DNA of 64,000 nt. It comes from Atherinomorus stipes (taxonomy: Eukaryota > Chordata > Actinopteri > Atheriniformes > Atherinidae). The notes under the pieces were generated by a model that saw nothing but the letters and a program-made list of their open reading frames with translations, was not told where the DNA came from and did not search any database. The stretch is taken from contig JALJCO010001162.1 of the NCBI GenBank assembly GCA_023101725.1, forward strand, positions 1 to 64,000. The letters are read 5' to 3'. Position numbers and translations under genes: made by a program. Shown here in pieces: positions 47,064 to 60,176 of the stretch (the first letter of the stretch is position 1; every line of letters starts with the position of its first letter).

Positions 47064-47794
47064 CTGAAAAGTAAAACCTTTCATTAATATGACATTGATC
47101 AAGGATGGAGTGCGGCTAACGTTAGCTTTTAGCTAAGTAGCTCCATCTTTCATCACATCAGCCGGGGATACACACGGGCCTTGTTCGACCAGATACACGC
47201 TAAAGAGTTGATTTTCTGTATTTGGTTATTATATTAGTTTATTTTGATAAAGATCACTTAGTTACAGCGCCATATAACCAATGAAAGGGATGTGGGAAGC
47301 TGACCGTGGCTTCACCTCTGTCAGTGTTTACTGCAGAGATGCTGATTGTGTGTTCATGAAGGAAACACACTCACAGCTGTATTTAGGCTGGATGCTGGTT
47401 ATTTGTCATCACTTACTGCTGAGGGTCTTCTTAAACAAAGAGTAGATCCTTGTTGAAATCCGTCTTACATATGAATGCTAGTATTTACAGTACGAAGTGA
47501 GGAAAACTAATGCGTTCAATGTATTCAAGAAAACTGATCGTTTTAGTTGAAAATGTGTCTTTTCTCAAATGTTTATTGTCTAATTTGACTCGAATATTAC
47601 AAGTAAGTTTTGCGGTTTTTAGTGACAGACGTGTCCCCTGTGTAGAAACAGGACAGGCTTAATCTGGTGTGTTATCATCAACTAGAAAGTAAAATGAGAT
47701 TTATTTTTTTTTCCCCCAAGCCAGCCACTGTGACGATGTTTTCTGTGCTGGAATCTCATATTTACCCCATATGATGAAGCTAATATAAATTTAG

Positions 47795-47935
47795 TTCTAG
47801 TCAAGTCAAGTCACATTTGTTTATAGAGCACATTTAAAAACAACCTCAGTTGACCAAAGTGCTGTACAGAATAAAAGAATAAATTAGAAATAAAAACAAA
47901 ATTAAAACACAAGCACATAAACACATAAAATGCGT
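47795..47935 (-). mobile_element. LINE 3' tail fragment
   Basis: Reverse complement of a CR1/Rex1-type tail: GTACAGCACTTTGGTCAACT then GAGGTTGTTTTTAAATGTGC and a TTGACT repeat. No coding sequence left. Confidence 0.6.
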
Positions 47936-49017
47936 AGATATAGATGTATAGATTTGACACTCTCAAGCTGGGTGGAAGGCCTGTATTCTAGCCTGAATAT
48001 TAGCAAGAATATAGAATAAAAGGGAGAAAAAAAACTGATTTTTATTTACAGCTCATGTGGTGTCCTTTGAAAATAAAACAATAGTTTAAGTAAAAGCATT
48101 GTATTAATTAATTAAAAAGAAAAGAGTTTAATCCAAACAAAGCTGCTAGAAATCTCACAGTTTCAATGTTGTTCCAGAAAATAATTTCTGCTACCCACAT
48201 GTCAAAGTTATTATTTATATTAGAAATCTCTGCTTCTATGGTAGAGAGCATACTGTTCAGACTGACAATTATTAATATCAGTTATAAAGTGAAGCATTGT
48301 TACTTTGCGGAATAGACACTGCACAAAAACTATATATTTGGTCTTGTCTGTGCCGTGGCACCTGAGTAGAGCTGATACGGTGTAAAAAGAACCCTGCGCG
48401 CTTTTCACCACATTACATACTAAAAGTGAGGCTGACTGTATGATAATGATTATGATAATGGAGATGTTTCTAGCTTCCATATCAATGGTTTTGATGTGTT
48501 TGTTCTATTGATGAAATACTAGAAAGCAAACTAAAGTCAATGTAAAGTACGCTGTAACTCCTTCATTCACACATGTACTTTATTGGACTTTATCTTTGTA
48601 GAAGCTGACAAAAGTTTGTTGTACTGTATGTCTTGATAATGCTGTAAAAATACCTTTGCATATAAACATCCCCATGTTATTCTTAATGTTTTATTTTAAC
48701 CTCAATGAAGCTAGTAACACTGCAAAGGGACCTTTCTGAGTCTGAAATCCAAAACATGGGAAAAAAGACTAAAAATGTATTCTGCATGACTCAAATACAC
48801 CATATTTAGAGAAAAATGATGAGTGAAAGATCACAAAAATCACAATCAATAGAACCAGTTTCCCATTGAGGGGATTTTCTAATTTGAATGACATAAGAAG
48901 GAAATGAAAAATACTTTCTGTAGAGGGAAATTTAATTTAAAAAACATAAACATAAAACATGCATTATTATGTATGTATTAATCATACATTTAAACATTTT
49001 GTATTAAACATACATTA

Positions 49018-49090
49018 CTGCTCAAAAGTTTGGGATCACTTTCTCATAGGATTTCATAGGAAAGTGATCTCAAACTGTTGAATGGTAGTG
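49018..49090. mobile_element. Miniature Tc1-like hairpin element
   Basis: CTGCTCAAAAGTTTGGGATC and its near complement enclose a short loop; TA flanks both sides (49016-49017, 49091-49092). Confidence 0.75.
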
Positions 49091-50189
49091 TATTTTCTAC
49101 ACTACTGCCTCCCAGTCACATTTGTACAAAAACAATTTTTTTCCCACCTTATTTTCAGCTCTTATTTCTTCATGAATGTGTTTCAGATCTGTGCTCTCCA
49201 GGCTGTTTTACTGGGTTGGCTGTGTGTCCTGGCAGCTTGTGCGAGTCAACATGAGTTTAGAGGGAAGCTCGATGAGTAACTCATGATGATGCACCATTAG
49301 ATCAGCGCTGTATCCGCAGGCAGATGATGTCATGCTAAAGATGCTGCTGTGAGATCATGGCAACTGGTGAAATAAGAGTGGAATATAAACTGGTTAAGAC
49401 TAGTAGTCATCCTCTTTTTGGGTGTTTTCTGTAACTAATATGTTCTATGAAAAGTGATATTGTAAAACTACATTGTACGCATATAACAAATTAATGTTCA
49501 TTCTATGAAATAGTAAAAATTTTAGATTAAAAACATAAAAAGTTAGATTGTAAGGATTTTCTGTATAATGTTGGTGTTATTCACATAGTTTTCTTGGTGC
49601 TTCTTAGGTTTAGATATTGTCTGCCTATTTAGGACTGGTAAAATGTAGCTGCGAGAGGCAACAATCATTCCAAGCAGGCTGTGGCTTGACTTAAATGACC
49701 ACATGAAATTGCACCATGTACGTCATTTAATAAGTTGTTGGCATGTTCTTTAGTTTTTTGTGATCAAGAGATTCAAACTGTGGATTTTCATGGTCATGAG
49801 GAAGGTGACTCACATTGCTTTGAGACAGACATTGTTGTAGTTCTGGTTCCAGTTGTTCTGCAGTCTCACATCCTTGGTGCTTTGTGGTAAACTGGCCTAC
49901 TTTCACACCAGAACCAGAGCCTAAAGGTGTGTTTCAGTTGTCTTGTAATTCCTTGCATCTGGTAATAGGTGATGTCATTACCAGGTATGTACGCCTCCAA
50001 AATGGCCCAATTGTGAGCATCTACAACTGCAGTATAAGCAAGAAAAATTCCAAAGACATGATTGTATCCATGTCACCATGACAACACCAACCAATTTGGT
50101 GTTAGCGTTTAATAAAAGACACATGTTCACGCAATTTATTTTTCTTTAAGAACAAGACCACCGTAATACTGGTTAGCGAAAGGGATATG

Positions 50190-50245
50190 CCCTTGGGATC
50201 AATTGGAGGCATAGTGACATGACTGTCAACTGTCATACAACAAAA
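50190..50245 (-). mobile_element. tRNA-like repeat, fragment
   Basis: GATCAATTGGAGGCATAGTG and ACTGTCAACTGTCAT match the end of the 26309-26475 copy. Confidence 0.5.
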
Positions 50246-50361
50246 GTGCCGTGTGCAGCCATCTTTAAATCTAAAACCTTCAGGTCCTCTGCAAATCATG
50301 AGTTTGCAGCTCAGAAAAACATCATCATTTCAGGGAAATACTACTTTTGAAGACAACTGGA

Positions 50362-50612
50362 ACGTGGGAGGACTTCACTCTGCGGATGTAAACGTAAACA
50401 GCTGGGAAATTTGCTCATGGAAGTTGATGGTTAATTCATCAGACTCCAGTGTAAGCTCTCGTTCCTTCATGCAAAGACCACTGTTGTTGCTTCCAGCTGA
50501 GAGAGCCAACTTCTTTATGTTCTGTACCAATTTTTTCGGCCTGAACCTCCCGTCCAGTTCAAAATGAGGTTCAGGAACCTTGAAGCTCGGAGCCCTGCCG
50601 ATGTGAAAGGAT
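50362..50612 (-). other. Coding-like open stretch, unidentified
   Basis: Minus strand is open for about 80 codons and ends in TGA: HIGRAPSFKVPEPHFELD, GRFRPKKLVQNIKKLAL, SAGSNNSGLCMKERELTLES, DELTINFHEQISQLFTFTSA. The amphipathic KLVQNIKKLA and ELTLESDELT blocks look like real protein. There is no ATG at the 5' side; an acceptor-like ttcacatcggcag lies inside. Could be a terminal exon of a minus-strand gene or a decayed retrocopy. Confidence 0.35.
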
Positions 50613-52001
50613 TATTAGAGAGAATTACATGATGCTGCAAAAAAGGGAGTTTTGTTTGTCCAAAACTAGACTTCCAATACATGTGGACATGTTAGTCTAA
50701 CATGAACAGGTTTGTCATAAAGACTGAGCTAATAAAAAGATGAAGAATTCGTATCAGTAGGGATTAAAATAAGCAGAAATCCTAAATCATCAAAGAAATA
50801 AGTAAAAACATCAAATCGCCATAAAAGCTTCAGTAATGCCATTTTGTTACAACTTTAACAAATTCTCTGAAATAAAATTCAGTATATTTGTTGTTATTAC
50901 AAATGGGAATGCAACACAGGGCCGTTCAATAATTCATATGTGGGGAAAAGTAAAAGAGACTGAGTGGTGGAGGAGAAGAAAATCAATGAGAGCGAGACAG
51001 CACTAATGAGAAGAAAGTAGTGTTTAGATACAGTAGATGGAGTGGAGGGGATCGGAACAGATGGGCGGTCAGGCAGATGGATGGGAACCCCACCCAGACC
51101 TGATTCCTCTGAGCTCAGCCCAGTGATAAGCAGCTGAAGGGGAAGTGGAGCATTATTTCATCAAGACATTGGAAGAAGCTTCAGGATGATCATGCCTGTT
51201 TGGTGAGGCGGAATCTGTCGCGCTCAGTCTGTCGAGGGTTTGGCTGATTGGTTGGTAGTTTGAAGTAGACGCTGAGTTATCCTTTAATCTAACTTTTATC
51301 TCTATCAAGTCTGATTAAATTAACATCAGCACCTGGAATGAGAGGCGGTTTCAGTAGAGATCAATCACAGTATTCTTACAGTCAGCTGTGTGACTGTTAC
51401 TGCTGTTTGCTTGGCTTGCTTCCCCTTTACAACTTCCTCTTTATCTCTTCTTCTTTCTTACAGTGAAGCCAAAAACAGCCTTCATCTGATGACCTTCCAA
51501 CTGCCTAATTTGGCCAGAATACCAATGACAAAGTAGTCACCTGATGTCAGACTTCAGATCCTGAACTGTTCAGATTGAGCAAAGTTTTTGGTGCTTTTCT
51601 TACCCAGAATGAATGTATCTGGCTTTATGTGTTAGCTTTCAGCTCAGATTGGATTTTTTTGGGTCCCTGATAGCATCAGTTCAGTTAAATTCTGGGATGA
51701 AGCCTTTGCAGCTCCGCTTCCATCGAGGAAAGGTTGATTTTCCATCAAAGAGCTTGATAAACCTCACTGAAAAGAAAGACTCTAAAACCAGATGAAGACC
51801 TGAGGTGGAGAATAGGACTTGGCTAAGGATAAGCGGATAAGGAATCTGTGGCTTCCCTCCTCTTTTTAGCTTGCTAGCAAAGCTAAAGACTTGCATTTCT
51901 CCAATCAGTTGCTAGTTTTGTTCATCAGACATGTGGATGCTGCTAAAGGGGTTTTTGTATTCCTTTTGGAAAACTGAGCAGTTGTAAGATTTCTGGCTCA
52001 G

Positions 52002-52548
52002 GGGAAAGCCCATCTAAGTGCAGCCATGGAGGGTCTGGAGCAGCTTGATGTGGTGGGTGATATCAGTCCGGCTCTGGAGGCCACAGAGGACTTCATCCAC
52101 TGCGTTGATAGGATGCAAGGCCAAGGTCCAAGCCCAGCTCAAACTAGCAACCACCAGCCTTCCAGGCAGCCGAAGCAGCTGCCGGACGTGTCCAGTGCTG
52201 CGTTGGGGAAGCTGAGCTCCAGCGGTGTGTGGGGGCTGCTGGCCGGAGAGCAGCCAGAGGTGGGTCCCCTTGGCCTGGCCTGGGCTGACAACTTCAGCGT
52301 GCTGGGGCTGGGAATGGGTTTGAGGCACGGCAAGAGAAGCAGAGCGCGCTCCACCAACGACCTGGCGGCCCATTCAAAGGAGTGCACCAACAACAGCGGC
52401 AGCAACTCGTCTAACTCGGTTTTCAAAAAGGGACACAACCGTTCCAGATCCGACGTTAACTACCGTCCGTCTGCCTACACGGACAACGGGCTGCCGGCGG
52501 TGGACTGCAACACGCTGAAGAACATGATCCTCAACCACCAGCAAGAAG
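52002..52548 (+). CDS. plekhm3: plekhm3-like, first coding exon (CDS from 52026)
   Basis: ATG at 52026, good context (gccATGG), 24 bp after a plausible acceptor (tctggctcag) with an upstream stop between, so this is the start. It ends at CAAGAAG/gtgagt (52548), 174 codons plus one base. The N-terminus has DISPALEATEDF, close to DISPALEVTEEF of vertebrate PLEKHM3, followed by a low-complexity segment and a basic, Ser-rich stretch (KRSRARSTNDLAA, GHNRSRSDVNYRPS) that matches the RPRS.ND and RSRSD motifs of the family. PLEKHM3 is a PH-domain scaffold at internal membranes linked in mammals to muscle differentiation. G+C is higher than the flanks, as expected of coding sequence. Confidence 0.9.
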
Positions 52549-53407
52549 GTGAGTTCACAAGCGCTGTGAATGTTGGTGTGAAAAGAATCATCTTATTTTT
52601 TAATCAGTATTTTAGCTTTTTAAACCATTTCCAGCTCAGTGATTTTTCACTGCTTATGTGGTCCAACAAAATTTCTCTTTTTTCAACAATAGTGAATGTA
52701 GATAAATCCCGTCAACTTCATCAGACACACCAGATAAATATCAGTCAATGCCATTGTCGGTTGATGTTATCCTATTTACCAGTAGACTGATTGCAGTCAA
52801 CAAGCTGAACATTGATCAATACAGAGACGAGGCTGATGTACAGTATCTACATTCTTACTAATTATCAAGACATGATTAAAAATCCAACTTTTTCACCTTT
52901 TTGTTTTTGTTGAGCTGTTGTTTGACCCCTTTTAGCAGCAATCATCTGTATGTGGACTCTGTGCTTTTTTATTATCCAAAACAAATTGCATTTCTGTTGT
53001 TGCAGCTGAAATTTGGCAAACTTCTGGTGACCAGAAATCCAATCATTTTTATACATTTATATATACAGCCATGGAAAAAAATAAGAGACTATCTTTGTTT
53101 TCTCATATTAATTGGTCAGTTTAATGGCTGGTACTACTAAAAGTACATTTTTCTGGACAAATATAATGATAACAAAAATAGCTCAAAGGAGTTTATTATA
53201 CTGATATCTGGCTATTTTCCATGCTTTTCTTGATTAGTGATCTTGGTTATTAAGTTCTTGCATCAATAGCTATGGCATTATACTGCCAAAAAACGCTTTC
53301 AGGCATTATGCATTTTCTTTTCTGTCTCTTTTAGTCACACGATTCACACCATAGTTGGTACTCGATTGCATAACTATTATTTTTGATGACGGAGTTGGTC
53401 TCAAGTT

Positions 53408-53420
53408 ATACACACACACA

Positions 53421-53467
<47 letters not shown>

Positions 53468-53510
53468 CTATATATATTTATATATCTATATAGATATACG
53501 TATGTATAGA
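53408..53510. repeat. CA then TA microsatellite
   Basis: About 25 CA units (53409-53460) followed by TATATC and TATA repeats, in the plekhm3 intron. Confidence 0.95.
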
Positions 53511-53764
53511 GAGAAAAGAGAGAGAATTTTTTGTAGGTTCAGTATGTTTTGTGACAATTTATGAATTCCATAATCTTTATAAGTTCAGATTAAAATATCA
53601 CCCATGTGTTCTGTTTTTTTAAGTTGGGCATTAAAGACACAGTACAGAAGTTTTGCAGATTTTTTCGGTGATGGTCCAGACCCCAGAGTTTCAAGGTCAG
53701 AAAGTTACACAGGGCATCTTTAAATTGAGGCCCTTAACCGGTACAATGAAAGACAAGACGGTGT

Positions 53765-53880
53765 TAGTGTATCTCTACAGCACATTATATGTACAAGACA
53801 ATTCAAGGTACTTTACATAAACATTAAAAACATTACAGCCGGGTGCAAAAGAAAGCAAACTTAAAAGAAATAAAAGAAAT
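53765..53880 (-). mobile_element. LINE tail fragment
   Basis: CTACAGCACATTATATGTAC, CAATTCAAGGTACTTTACAT and AACATTAAAAACATTACA match, on the minus strand, a common fish LINE 3' tail (ATGTAAAGTACCTTGAATTG). Confidence 0.55.
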
Positions 53881-56800
53881 TCAAAGATGTTGAATCGAGT
53901 AACTTTAATGATTATTTGTAGTTGTGCTGTGATCATCTTTCCATACGTTGGCGGTTTGGTTCCCTTTTTTTATTTTTGCCTGTCAAGCTGGGGCGATCAC
54001 ACCTTTGTCTCACATTGGTGTAATGTGTGAAGGTCAGTGGCAGAAACAAAGCAGCTACCTCACATCCTGCCATTGCACAGTCAATCTGAAAAATGAAGTA
54101 AACTTTTAAATGTTGCATCATGGGAAATGCATTTTAAGATTAATTTCCATGCTTGATTTGGAGTTAATACTTCTGCATTATCATGACTGCACCACTAATC
54201 TGCAGTAAAACTTGCAGTAAGGATTTTAATCATATATCCGACAAAAATGGAAAGACCTTTGGTACTTTTTCTCATTATGGGTACATTGAAATAATTCTTT
54301 AGTTCTAATAAGTGTTGATGAAGTTATCATCAATGAGGTCCACCTCAAGCTAGTTTTTAAGGGGCAAAATTGAGGGAGGGTTTTTCATAATTACACGATT
54401 CATCTTCTCAAGCATCTAATTCGTTGGGTACTTAAACTGTTTACTCATCATCTAGTTTATTCTTGACCCTGGCATGTGTTTGCAATCAGTGTTTTTCAAA
54501 CCGTCCACCACTCCTTAAAAGTGCTGCTTCTTTGTGTGTGTTTTTTCATCTGAGTGAATTGACCCTGTCATCACGTTGAGTTTGCTTAATTTGTGCCATG
54601 GAGAGTTGCTTTAACTCTGAAAATGATGTCATGCCCCCTGGTGACCAAATCATTGAACCTGAAGTATTTTTAATTTCAGCCAGAAGGCCGGCCGTTACCT
54701 GTAAGAGGCATACGCACCTCCCCCCTCCTCTTCCTCTTCCTCTGCACTGATCAACTGTCCATTCAGTGAAAAGCTTTCTCTACCTTTGAGAGGCTTTCGG
54801 AGGAATGAAGTCCCGGACTATTTGTGCTTCAGATTGGGGCGTGTGCTGTACTTAGGTTGAAGCATCCTCAGAGAAAGCAATAATGATAGAAGATGATGAT
54901 AACTTAAAATGACACAGCTGTGGTGTGACGGTCCGTATTCAGGCAGAGAGCCCAACAAACACACATGCTCACACTCTCACACACACAAACAGTGCATTTG
55001 TTTGTGTGTTTTGGCTATCTGAAGGCCTAAGGAGATCCTGAGGGATCCTGAGGGATAATAGCCTGTAATCCTGTCAGCAAATGGACTCAAATGAGGCGAG
55101 AGAAGAGGCAACCCAATTACCCGGCCCCTGATATGGGCAGGATTATTTAGTATTAGCATATGTGTGAAAAGACATCGGGCTGTTTAGTTTGGCTTGATGT
55201 GTATTGAAAGCAGAGAAGTAGGAAAAAGACGGTAATAAGCAGAAGGCAAAGTGATTTGGCTCGGCCTCGTTACGTCTCTTTATTCACATAAATTACAAAA
55301 AAAGGGGGTCTGTTTGCCTTTCCATTAGTGGCAGCTGGGGATGTTTCGATGGTAATTGGAAAGATAATCTCAGTATTGTAGAAAAGTATACATATATGTT
55401 TGTAAGTAGATGAAGTTGTTATTGAAGTTTTGTAATGTTTTTTTGTTTCTACTCTTCTTTAAAAGCTGTTTGTCAGAGAAATGGGTCTGAAAATTGTCAT
55501 TTGTTGCTCATATCTGATGTATAAAAGCTCAACATTTACATTAATTAGGGAAAAAAAAACTGAATTTAAGGCCCTTTTAAGTGAAAGGAATCAAAGCCAG
55601 ATGTAGTAAATAAGACATGAAGAAGTAAAATAAGCAGGCAAAAGTTTAGAGTTTATAACTTTTGTGGTGTGTGAGTAAACATTAACAGCATATGGGTGCA
55701 ACTCTGCTATGTGCAACACAGAAAGCACATCAAGAGAAGTGGTGTGCTGTGGTGTAAATAAGATAACAGACTGTTTAGTTTTTACTACAAGTACAGGGTA
55801 TAAAACTGTTGTAGAGGAAATGTAACTGGACTGCAGCAGACACATTTCTGTTGGTTATTCTGGACAATTGATTTTGTCGCTTCATTAAAAGATGCATCGG
55901 TAAAACAAAACTGCCTTCAGCATGACAAAGTCCCACGTTGCTCATATTCCTCCAGGAGAAAATCCTCTGGTCATCTTCTTCTTCTTTTTCTTCCAGATTA
56001 ATTCATATCACGCGTGTTGAATCGTTACATTATAATAAATCTTTCCCTCATGTAAGCCCAGCTGACCGGATAACTTTATCATGTGGTGTGTCCGCTGGAA
56101 TCTTTGGTCAGGTTGATTTCAACCAGACAGCAGAAATATTTATGTTAAGTGAAGTTCCTTGAACTTCAGCCACGTATGAAGCATGAGTCTCAACTTTTTT
56201 GCTTTGGCAAAGCAGGCGATGTGATGAATACAGGGTTCTCTTGTATCTGCTCAATTTTGTGAAACTCTCAGAGAAATTGAGATAGTTTTGGTCAGACTAT
56301 TTGTTTTTCTAGTGTCATGTACCCTGCTGACTGTTTCCTAGAGAAGTTTAACATTCAGGAAGCAAGAAGTCTGATTGATTGTAAAACAGCCTGATTTATT
56401 AAGTAGAAGTTTGCACTGCAGTGAGATTGAGGCGGTAGAGAGTTCGTTTCGAACGCAGGGAATGACGTATTAATTATGGCTGAATGCTTGTATGTGTATA
56501 TGAGGCGTTTACTCACCAGGTAGACATGAAGGCTAATTCAACAAAGCAGCTCTCCTCACCACAATGCCTAATTCTCATCTCAACCCTCCCAAGCGTGAAG
56601 ACTGCCAATCAGTTGGACCTGATTCCACTTAAGCTTATTTGCATATTAATTTGTTCCTTTTTCAAAAGGTTTTTTAACATGCATAGTGCGTGACCTGCAG
56701 TGACACCGTGTCTGCTGCTGTTTTGATAAGATTGATGAGACAATGGACTCGCCACCCTTACGTTAACCAGGGCTGTGACTGATGTTAGTTTTCCCTTTTT

Positions 56801-58078
56801 TTCCAGGTGAGTGATGGAGCACATTAAAGAAACAAAATGCAGTAGCTGCCAATTAAGCTGTGTACGGTTGGCTGTTGCAATTAAATCAGTTTGTCTGGTT
56901 TAGGGGTTCATTACAAGTGATTGTTATTAAATTTGAATAGACCCAGCTGTTCAAGGATTTGCAGGTTTGAATGCATTGAAATGGGTTTTAAAGGTTTAAG
57001 GTTTTTCTTTAAGCATATATAGTATTGCAGCAATATAATAACTGATACAGCTCCATGTTTAAATGTAGACACTTCTGAACATATACTGTAGCCTTGGTAA
57101 ATAAAAACTCCATTCCTTAAGTTTTTATGTCTTTTGAGCTCGATATCAGCCTTCCCCAAACTGGGGGTCCCAAGATATTATTGGGAGTTTCCAGATCAGT
57201 AAAAAATATGGCCTACATGTATCAAATAAATTCAGGATTTTTATTAGAGCTGTCAAAATTAGAGATGCACCGTCCGGATATCAGACTAATGTGGCCGATC
57301 CAGTCATTTCTGTTTTTTTGTTTTTTTCTGTTTTTATTAATATAAATGTGCACTTTGTTATTTGTTAATAAGTAATATCAAGAACATTAATATCTGTGTT
57401 GCTCACGTTTTTTTTTTTAACAAGGCAAAATGTTAAGTTCAAGCCTGATGCCTTCACTCACACGGCAAGGTATACAGTTTTCATTTAACAGTAGTATCGG
57501 ATCGAGGTGTTGGATTGGATCACAAAAAACTAGTCAAAATGAACATGTGAATGCAAAGAGATTTAATAATGCATTCATTTTTAATGCATTAATGAAGAAA
57601 CAACAAAGTTACTACTCATGGCATATTCAAAAAATCCGAATTTGTCATTATCTTGATAATATCTATATGACCAAATGCAGCTCTTGATCTTTTCTAGTCC
57701 CAACACCTAAAGTTACTGCTATTTGTCTCTGTTTTTATCACATAAGTTGCAGAAATTGTTAGTTGGCTCTGTAGCAGGTGGTTTCTTTCTGTTCCTCTTT
57801 TTAGAGAGGAAATTCTGGGTTGAGGCCTTCAGCAATTATAAAATCTATATCCAGTGTTTTGGCCGTCTCCTCTGGTTGTGAGAACGAGGTTGTTGCCAGT
57901 TGTCTGTATTAAGGAATGGCCAATACATCGGCCGGCCGGCCGATATTTTAGGCCAATAGTGGTATCGGCATCGGCTGATGCGTCAGCGGTATTGGCCGAC
58001 ACCCTCGCTCGGCATAGTTTACAGACTTTTTCAACTGTGAGGTTGATCTCTCATATTTTGAGAAATACAACTACAATA

Positions 58079-59541
58079 CAATCCTCAAAATTATTCATAT
58101 CCTCCAATTAAAGAAGAGGCTAAATTCATAATTATTCAAACAACAAGAAACTAAAGAAACAAACAATACATAAAAATTTACAAAATTATGCCTTAGTGAA
58201 TTTGATTTCGAATTGTGGTTGAAAATGATAATAATAAAAACAAACAAACTAAACTGTCCCAGATTAGAGCGCCTTTCCCATGAACAGTGGACCAAAATAC
58301 CTGTCAGCAGGTGCAGAAGTCTTTTTGAACATTCACTTGTCAGAAAACACCTGATTTCAGTGATTTATTACCTTAAAATGTTGCTTAACAAATTTTTAGC
58401 TTCAGAGCCCCATTATGCTTGTTTACTTTTTTATTTTTGCTGTGTTTGTTTTTAATATTTATTTTGAACCACAATTTAAAATCAATATCATGATTTTCGT
58501 TTTTAATTTTTTCAATGTCAACTTATCTCACTGACACCTGATTTTTTTTTCTGTCTTTAAAGGAGTACAGTGCAAGTTCCAGGTTTTTTTCCAGAAATTC
58601 GCCCCCTGTGGCGACATGGAAGTGACTCTAATATCGTGCACACGCATGAGCTGCTTCGACTGCGTTGGTCTCTAACGTTTAACCCACATTATATTCAGTC
58701 TGAGCCCAGAGTTAGAGTCACAACGTCTACTGAAGTAATAGTTATAAATCTGCAAGTTGTTTACGGTTTGATCGTTGACTAAACTGACGGACTGTATGCT
58801 AACGGTAACAACAGGCTAACGCTGGCTTGTAGTTCAAATATCTAAATTCGCAGGCTGAGACCACGATTACCTTATATTACCACATCAACTAAATTTAGCA
58901 AGTTGACAAGAGTGTATCTCTTCCCCTGAAACAGTCATATGGCTGTTATACATTTACCTTGTAAGCGAGAAGAAAGCCAACTGTGGGTCCCATTTTATTC
59001 CCAGACTGGATCAGAGCTCCCTCCAATTAAAAAAAAAAGAGAGAAAAAAAGCTGCTCGGTTGTTTACTCCCGTTCTACTCCGGTGCCGCCGGTGTGCCAA
59101 AAAACGCCCCCCTGCCATGGGGACCGGTCAGACTCCAGTTTGGTTCTCTTCGTCTCACAAGACCAAACTTTTCTTCTTTGTCTTACTGGAGTCTGAGTTG
59201 GGGTTTAAGAGGCACCTGCTCTCCATCTTCTAGCAGCAGTTAGTGTTCTCTCAACATTCGCGGACCTGCGGTGCACAACACCGGTGCAGGTGCAGCCAGA
59301 CGAACGAGAACCTCCCAACCTCGTCTCCCCCACAAGCGCCCCCTTGAAGCTTTGTACCCAAATACCTGACATTGAGCATTCAGAAACAGTATTAGAGATA
59401 ACCGCAGTGAAGAAAGATCGGCTCATTGTACGCGTCAGGCAATTGTAACAGCCTGTGGAGGAAAGAAAAGAATAGTATTTAACATTTAAACTTGCGCAAT
59501 GCACCTTTAATGGAAGGGTATGAATAATTTTGAGGACGATT
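58079..59541. mobile_element. Tc1-like non-coding element, split
   Basis: Inverted ends CCTCAAAATTATTCATATCC (near 58083) and GGGTATGAATAATTTTGAGG (ending near 59535). No transposase; it contains the TTAA element at 58561-59506. Confidence 0.7.
58561..59506. mobile_element. TTAA element inside Tc1-like element
   Basis: Begins AGGAGTACAGTGCAAGTT, ends AACTTGCGCAATGCACCT (partly complementary); TTAA at 58557-58560 and 59507-59510. 946 bp, no recognised coding. Confidence 0.7.
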
Positions 59542-60176
59542 GTTAAGTTTAATGTTTATATTTAATATTTGTTTACAAGTACACTATTTCTTTTTGATGT
59601 ATTTAGTTGAAGTGCTTAGTTCTTTTTTTTATATTAAAAGAGTTGTAAAATTACTTTTCATGGATCGTTCATTATATTAATTTGAGAGTAAAATGCAGTA
59701 CCGGCCCCAAATATCAGCAGATTGTATCAGCTATCAGCTGAGGTTGATGAGAAAATATTGGTATTGGCCCTGAAAAGTTTGTATCCGTCGATCCCTAGTC
59801 TTTACTGATGTAAACTGGTCTTTATTTACTCTTTTTATCCCCCCTCTCTGTGTAGCATCTCTAGCAAAACCTTGTTTGACCAGAATTTAATGGTAGAATC
59901 AGGTTTCCGTTCAGTCCAGGGATCGACTGATACAATTACTGTAATAACTAAACGTTAAAGTTATTTGTATCACTAAGTCTTTACATCCAAAATGCAAACA
60001 TATTGAGGTGCTAAAGCTGGTTAAAAGTTTTTTTAAACGAAAGGGAATGTGTTATTTGAGCTCACAGTGACTGTAACTGGTCAGTTTGTGGGAAGGAGTT
60101 CGTGCAACTGCTGATGCTGACCACTCATACATGAATCATATAGTTCTTATTTCTCCTCTTCTGTGTCTTTGTTCAG

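Larger units (their letters stand above)
47064..52001. other. Region upstream of plekhm3 coding start
   Basis: Likely 5' flank or 5' non-coding intron of plekhm3. Contains a LINE tail (47795), a small hairpin element (49018), a repeat fragment (50190) and the coding-like stretch at 50362-50612; otherwise nothing recognised. No first non-coding exon could be fixed. Confidence 0.4.
57914..59797. mobile_element. hAT-like element (CGGCCGATATTTTAGGCC type), split
   Basis: Left piece has CATCGGCCGGCCGGCCGATA and TATCGGCATCGGCTGATG; right piece (59695-59797) has CAGCTGAGGTTGATGAGAAA and ends TATCCGTCGATCCCTA. Interior is replaced by a Tc1-like element. The left boundary is uncertain. Confidence 0.55.
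52549..60176 (+). other. plekhm3: plekhm3 intron (7.6 kb)
   Basis: Bounded by the two coding exons. The left half (52.6-57.2 kb) is mostly unique DNA with a CA/TA microsatellite and an old LINE tail; the right half holds a nest of hAT-like, Tc1-like and TTAA elements (57.9-59.8 kb). Two stretches, about 54.65-55.35 kb and 56.4-56.8 kb, look non-repetitive and balanced in base content and are candidates for conserved non-coding sequence; conservation cannot be tested by reading. Confidence 0.8.

Noticed and set aside
52014..52438. Minus-strand open frames opposite the plekhm3 exon
   Set aside because: Shadows of the G+C-rich coding exon; the plus frame matches a known family.
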